The notes under the pieces are model-generated. The model made no database searches, was not told where the DNA came from, and saw only the letters and a list, made by a program, of their open reading frames with translations. The translations under genes and the position numbers were made by a program. A stretch of 13,307 bases of DNA from Smittium mucronatum (taxonomy: Eukaryota; Kickxellomycota; Harpellomycetes; Harpellales; Legeriomycetaceae), in contig LSSL01007247.1 in NCBI GenBank assembly GCA_001953115.1, positions 1 to 13,307 of the forward strand. Reading direction: 5' to 3'. The first letter of the stretch is position 1. Each line of letters starts with the position of its first letter. This document shows positions 9,382-13,307 of the stretch, one piece after another.

Positions 9382-9808
9382 TAATTTGTAGTCACGAGAA
9401 GTGGATAGAAATTTTATCTCCACTTAACAAATATGTCTAGCCTTGTTACCATCTTGAAATTTTATTTGCTAAACGGATTTCATAAAAGCATACTGCATTT
9501 TTTCAAATTAGGAAAGTATATAAATTTTACTAAAGTGGCACTTTCAAATCTACCAAATGTGGGATTCCTAATTAAGAGTAATTTTGTTCCAAATAACTTT
9601 TACTGGATAATATATTGATTAAATTTATCCAATGAATTTATAAAACTCACTTAGTTGTTTCCATTGAACAAAGCATAAAGGATTTTCATTTTTCTAATAT
9701 CCTAATTAGGAATTTGAATGGAGTTTAGTGCAACTTAATTTTTTTTATCATAAATTTTCACATATATTGGATAAAAAATAATATTTTGGAATTTTCGCTG
9801 AAAGAGGG
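9382..9808 (-). repeat. Right arm of the long inverted repeat
   Basis: This is the inverted counterpart of 7946-8406. The outer edge on the minus strand is CCCTCTTTCAGCG at 9808. It contains TGATAAAA-like, ACTAAACTC and CCTAATTAGGATATTA blocks in the same order as the left arm. A 61-codon open frame inside it (9433-9618) resembles no protein I know, and the matching part of the left arm has gaps relative to it, so it is probably chance. Confidence 0.75.
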
Positions 9809-11286
9809 TACAGGCATCTCTGGTGTCAAGACTGGAGACCTACAGGACATTTCGCCTAATCTTTAAGCCTATAAACCTCTGAATTAAAAAAACTCCATCA
9901 TGTAAAAACAAATTATTTCTGTAAAAAATACATTTTTCTGTTAAATTTAAAAGATAAAAATCGATAATTTTTTTTGCTAAAAAATTAAGTGAATAAATAG
10001 TAAAAAAATATGATAGCGAGAAAAAATATTTTATCCAATTTTATTAATTTTTTAAGACTAATTCCCAAATGAAATGAGAAAGAAAATTCAAACATCACAG
10101 CCCAATATCTAAAGATTTAATGAAATTTTTCGTATGAATATATATTCAATTGAATAGTTTCAAATGAATTTTATCCGGAAAGGGGAAAAGATGTCATATT
10201 TGACAACTATGTTTATTGAATAAAGAATTTTATTTTAAAACTCATAATAAGAGTTTGCTTCAAAAAAATTTTAAGGGATACTTTTTAACATTATTTTTTA
10301 AATGAATATAATAGCTTTATTCGTTTTTTACTCAACAAAACTATGGGCAAATTGCAAAAATATTCAGTTTTTTAAATTTTTTTGATCTTTCTTTCGAATG
10401 ATATCATATTGAAATATCTGAATGTTAAAAGAAGAAATATTAACCATGTTATATTTTTACTCTTAATTATGTTTTCAATTGGTTAATTTACATTTCTAGG
10501 AAAAAATTGAAAACTACGCCACCACATGATTAAAAAATCTCTATTCAAAGCTTTGAATTGCAATACCTTAAAACAACAACAACCTTCAATTTACAATTTT
10601 TTAAAAAAAGGATATTAAAAACTCGAAACCTCAATCTTTTACTTTGATTTTGATTTTGACGATATTTTGGTAATTAGGCAGATATTTAGCGATTATTTGG
10701 TGAATATTGTTTTCGGGAATCGTGAAATTTCAACAGTAATAGGAGTTGGGGTTTTGAAACATATAACTATTACTAATTCCATTTAGAAATCTTCAATTGG
10801 AAACTTTTTTTACTTTATAATTCTAAATTTATAGGTTCTAAAAGGCTAAACGCATTAGTAATAGCATATTTGGATTGGTCCCAAATAGAAATATATGTTT
10901 AAACATGCACATGGTACCGGAAAATACAGCTCAACATTAAAATTCTGACCTGAAATTTCTTGGAGCCGAATAGATTGAAAAAAAATAAGTAGGATTAATA
11001 AAGCGTAAAGCTTTAAGCGATTTTATAATTTTTTGCGCATTTTTTTTTGTACTTTGTTTTTAGCTGCTCAGTTGTTGGCTTATTTGAGATTTTCTCTATA
11101 TTTAAAAATGTAAGATAATAATAATGAATTAGCCATATCCGTTAATAATGATAGTTTGGATGAAATCTCAATAAATAGAATCTTTGGAAATAAAGAACAA
11201 GCTTTAAATTTTTTTTGAATAAACAGAAAGTAAAATTAAATAGTCGATACAGCCTTGTGTATAGCACTAGAAAAAGGACCATATAA
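9809..11286. other. AT-rich non-coding stretch, no feature recognised
   Basis: No open frame of useful length, no convincing repeat and no RNA gene were seen. A TCCGGAAAGG near 10176-10186 resembles a MITE end, but I could not find a partner end at the expected distance. The stretch probably contains the 5' end of the decayed MULE and other unrecognisable transposon debris. Confidence 0.5.
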
Positions 11287-12755
11287 AGATGTATAAATCA
11301 TTATTATATCTACAATTTTAACTTTTATTTGAAAAAGAATGAGGAATTCCATTTATTTAAGAATCAAACCCATCCATGTTATAGAATAGTACCCAGGTCA
11401 TCAGGAAAAACTGTTAAAAAAATATCAGAGCCGATACTAATAATTTTTCCTAATATAAAACTAATTGGTATCAAAAACTCTGCGCTAGAAAATTATCACT
11501 CGAAAATTAGTTACTCCATGGAATGTAGTGGCCTCGAATCACTGAAGAATCAATGATCTAAAAAACAAGGGCTAAAGATGAAAAATAAAAATCACATCGT
11601 TAGAATTTCGGAATTAAGCATTGGCTCGAATTGAGATTTCAGAGCGAAAGATGGAAGATTTTACAAGTACGCTATTTTCCCCAATTTCTTCGTTCAACAC
11701 CCTAGATTATCGATTCCAGTAATCTCATTAGACGCTTGCCATTTAAAGTTGAAATAATTGGGGTGTAGTTTTAATGGCATCTGCAAAATCAAAATCAGGA
11801 GATATAATTACAATTTCTTTTGGAATTTATCCAACTGAAAACTCCGACTCGCGGAATTATTTTTTTAAAAAATTTAATCAAAAAATTACTTACTAAAAAA
11901 CAACAAAATTTTGGTTTTTATAACTGATGGTATGAAAGGAATTAAAAATTTAATATCTAATGAAATACCAAATGAAAAACATTCACGCTGTCTGTTTCAT
12001 ATAAATAGGAACATTTTTGGAAATTTTGGAAAAAACATCACTAAAAATCTTTGGGAGGCTGTAAATGATTTTGAAAAATCTTCATTTTTACAAAAAATTG
12101 AAGAAATAAAATCTGCAGATGTCAATATATATGAATATATCGTTGGAATAAAGTTCGAAAAGTGGAAATAATTACATTCCCTGACTCCTATGTATGGAAT
12201 CTTTTCATCAAATAATTCATAATCTACTAACAACCGGATTTCTATGGAGATAGAAATAAATTATTTTGATTTAATAAATGATTTGTGTCTATAAATTTGT
12301 GAAGAAATTTTCAAGCAATAAGAAAGAATTTCTCAAGATGGAAACAATTTATCATTCAAGACTAGAAATTCATTGCAAGAAAATATTACGCTGGGAATCA
12401 GTAGAAAGCTGAGGAGATTCGATAAAAATACTTTTGGAATAGAAGGTAAAAAAAACGAACTAAGAATAGTGGATTTAACTTTTGAAAGCTGTAATTTTAG
12501 TTTTATAAAAGAATATTAAACTCCATATCTTCATTTATGTAATGCTATATCTTTCATGAAATTAAATAATGAATTATATGTGATAAAATATACACAAGAA
12601 GCAGTCTTTTATTTACTTATGGCCTTCATTATAAACCTTTAGATGTTTATACGGTCGTTTTTGAAGATTTTAATATGAATCCATTAGTTAATAAACTCGG
12701 CGGAAGACCAAAAAAAAAGAGGTTCAGAAGCTTTGGCGAGTCTAAATACAACTAA
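11287..12755 (+). pseudogene. Decayed Mutator-like (MULE) transposase
   Basis: This relic encoded a DDE transposase that cuts and moves a Mutator-type DNA transposon. Segment 1 (11287-11757, two TGA stops at 11554 and 11632) holds an N-terminal region, then RFYKYAIFPNFF and VISLDACHLK with the first catalytic Asp (11731). Segment 2 (11759-11896, shifted frame) reads GVVLMASAKSKSGDIITISF, the expected continuation. Segment 3 (11890 to about 12605) has FITDGMKGIKNLI with the second Asp (11926), CLFH (11989-12000), then YGIFSSNNS-stop-STNN, the TSN..ES.N signature with its Glu codon now TAA. Five TAA stops fall here (12169, 12220, 12292, 12319, 12517). The SWIM zinc finger is broken: one Cys (12490) and the His (12532) remain, while two expected Cys are TTT and TAT. 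Segment 4 (about 12607-12755, another frame) ends NKLGGRPKKKRFRSFGES, the basic tail typical of MULEs. It cannot make an active enzyme. Confidence 0.85.
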
Positions 12756-13307
12756 AGGATAAATTGCGGGACTACTTGACACAACAGAAAAACTTGTAGA
12801 AAAAATATATATATTTAAAAAAAGCATGGTTGTGATAATATTAATTGTTCTGATTTAGTTTTACTTAGATTTTTTTTATTGTAATTATAAAGTCAAAAAT
12901 ATTTAATAAAAGTAGTATTAAAATAGTTATTTAACAAAAAAAAGTGGAAAATATTAAAATAAAAATAAAAAGATATGGATATGTATATTTAAAATTATAC
13001 AAAGTGTGATTTGGATTCTTTTTTAAACAAAATTTTCTTATCAAAAATTAATAAGACGAAATTATATAAATTAAATTAACACTAAAAATGTGAAAATGTA
13101 CTTTATGAGATAAAGGAAGCTTTTTTAAAAGTAAAAAAAAAAATTTCATCAAAAATAAACGTATTATCTTAAGTCAACAAGGGGAAAATTTTTATATAAG
13201 TTATCGATAGCTAAACTTATATTTATATAATTTTATTATAATCATTTCATGAACGCGGAGTTTTCATATATGAATTCAGTAATGAATTATCATCTAGAAA
13301 AAACCTC
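12756..13307. other. Very AT-rich 3' flank of the MULE relic, no gene found
   Basis: This stretch is poly-A and poly-T rich, with no open frame of note. A perfect 9-bp inverted repeat (ATATAAGTT at 13194-13202 and its complement at 13214-13222) could be part of a transposon end, but I found no matching sequence upstream of 11287 that would confirm a terminal inverted repeat. Confidence 0.5.

Larger units (their letters stand above)
7946..9808. mobile_element. Foldback-like element or inverted pair, 1.86 kb, bounded by CCYTnTTTCAG ends
   Basis: Two long inverted arms (7946-8406 and 9382-9808) start at matching outer ends: CCTTGTTTCAGAGAAAC on the left and, on the other strand, CCCTCTTTCAGCGAAAAT on the right. 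Similarity stops abruptly outside these points, so they are true edges. The interior holds three small MITE copies plus about 500 bp of unassigned AT-rich DNA and no long ORF. It is either one non-autonomous element with very long terminal inverted repeats, or two copies of a solo element in opposite orientation. The immediate flanks (TTAG and TACA) give no clear target duplication. The outer ends resemble the MITE ends, so the same superfamily is plausible. Confidence 0.6.

Noticed and set aside
9433..9618. 61-residue open frame
   Set aside because: It lies in the right arm of the long inverted repeat, and the matching part of the left arm does not preserve the frame, so there is no sign of coding constraint.
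7942..9812. TTAA target-site duplication for the long foldback element
   Set aside because: The flanks read TTAG and TACA. Only the left one resembles TTAA, so I do not claim a duplication.
10176..10190. A fifth MITE end (TCCGGAAAGG)
   Set aside because: No partner end or internal landmark (GCAAATAG, ATGGTACAAAAA) was found about 160 bp away on either side.
12169..12519. Reassigned TAA codon, since all in-frame stops in the third MULE segment are TAA
   Set aside because: The 1520-codon main exon of the debranching enzyme contains no TAA or TAG, and the MULE also shows TGA stops, frame changes and lost zinc-finger cysteines. Decay in AT-rich DNA explains it.

Overview
The window looks like nuclear DNA of an AT-rich eukaryote. 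The only intact gene I recognise is a glycogen debranching enzyme on the minus strand. Its catalytic motifs and its insertion pattern read closest to the fungal Gdb1 type (for example the segments around HFSVNFMRCWGRD, LDSGRNPRYNARDA and NYHQGPEWVW). Together with two short spliceosomal introns (72 and 77 nt) and a large AT-rich intergenic space full of decayed DNA transposons, this suggests an AT-rich, probably early-diverging fungus. That placement is an inference from remembered family sequences, not from a database search.

Layout. Positions 1-486 hold the 3' flank of the debranching enzyme and one doubtful small membrane-protein ORF. Positions 487-5495 (minus strand) hold the debranching enzyme as three exons. 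The first 99 residues come from exon 1, a 36-nt microexon and the start of exon 3, so a model that takes only the long ORF loses the N-terminal domain. From 5496 to the end (about 7.8 kb) there is no intact gene.

The gene-poor part is a transposon graveyard. Between 7735 and 9130 I find four copies of one 160-170 bp miniature inverted-repeat element (MITE). Their ends resemble CCCTTTCAGGG, and the best-preserved copy is flanked by TTAA. That copy (8906-9069) sits inside an older copy (8804-9130) at a duplicated TTAA. Three of the four copies lie within a larger 1.86-kb foldback-like structure (7946-9808). Its arms of about 430-460 bp are diverged inverted copies of each other, and its outer ends carry a related CCYTnTTTCAG motif. 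TTAA targets and CCC-type ends point to the piggyBac superfamily as the mobilising source, but no piggyBac transposase is visible here.

From 11287 to 12755 (plus strand) lies a broken Mutator-like (MULE) transposase. It can be followed through three frame changes and seven or more in-frame stops: N-terminal region, DDE core, a ruined SWIM zinc finger, and a C-terminal GRPKKKR tail. It is dead, and I could not find its terminal inverted repeats.

Only the debranching enzyme has a clear cellular job, the mobilisation of branched glucan. The rest is mobile-element history. No tRNA, rRNA or CRISPR array was found.
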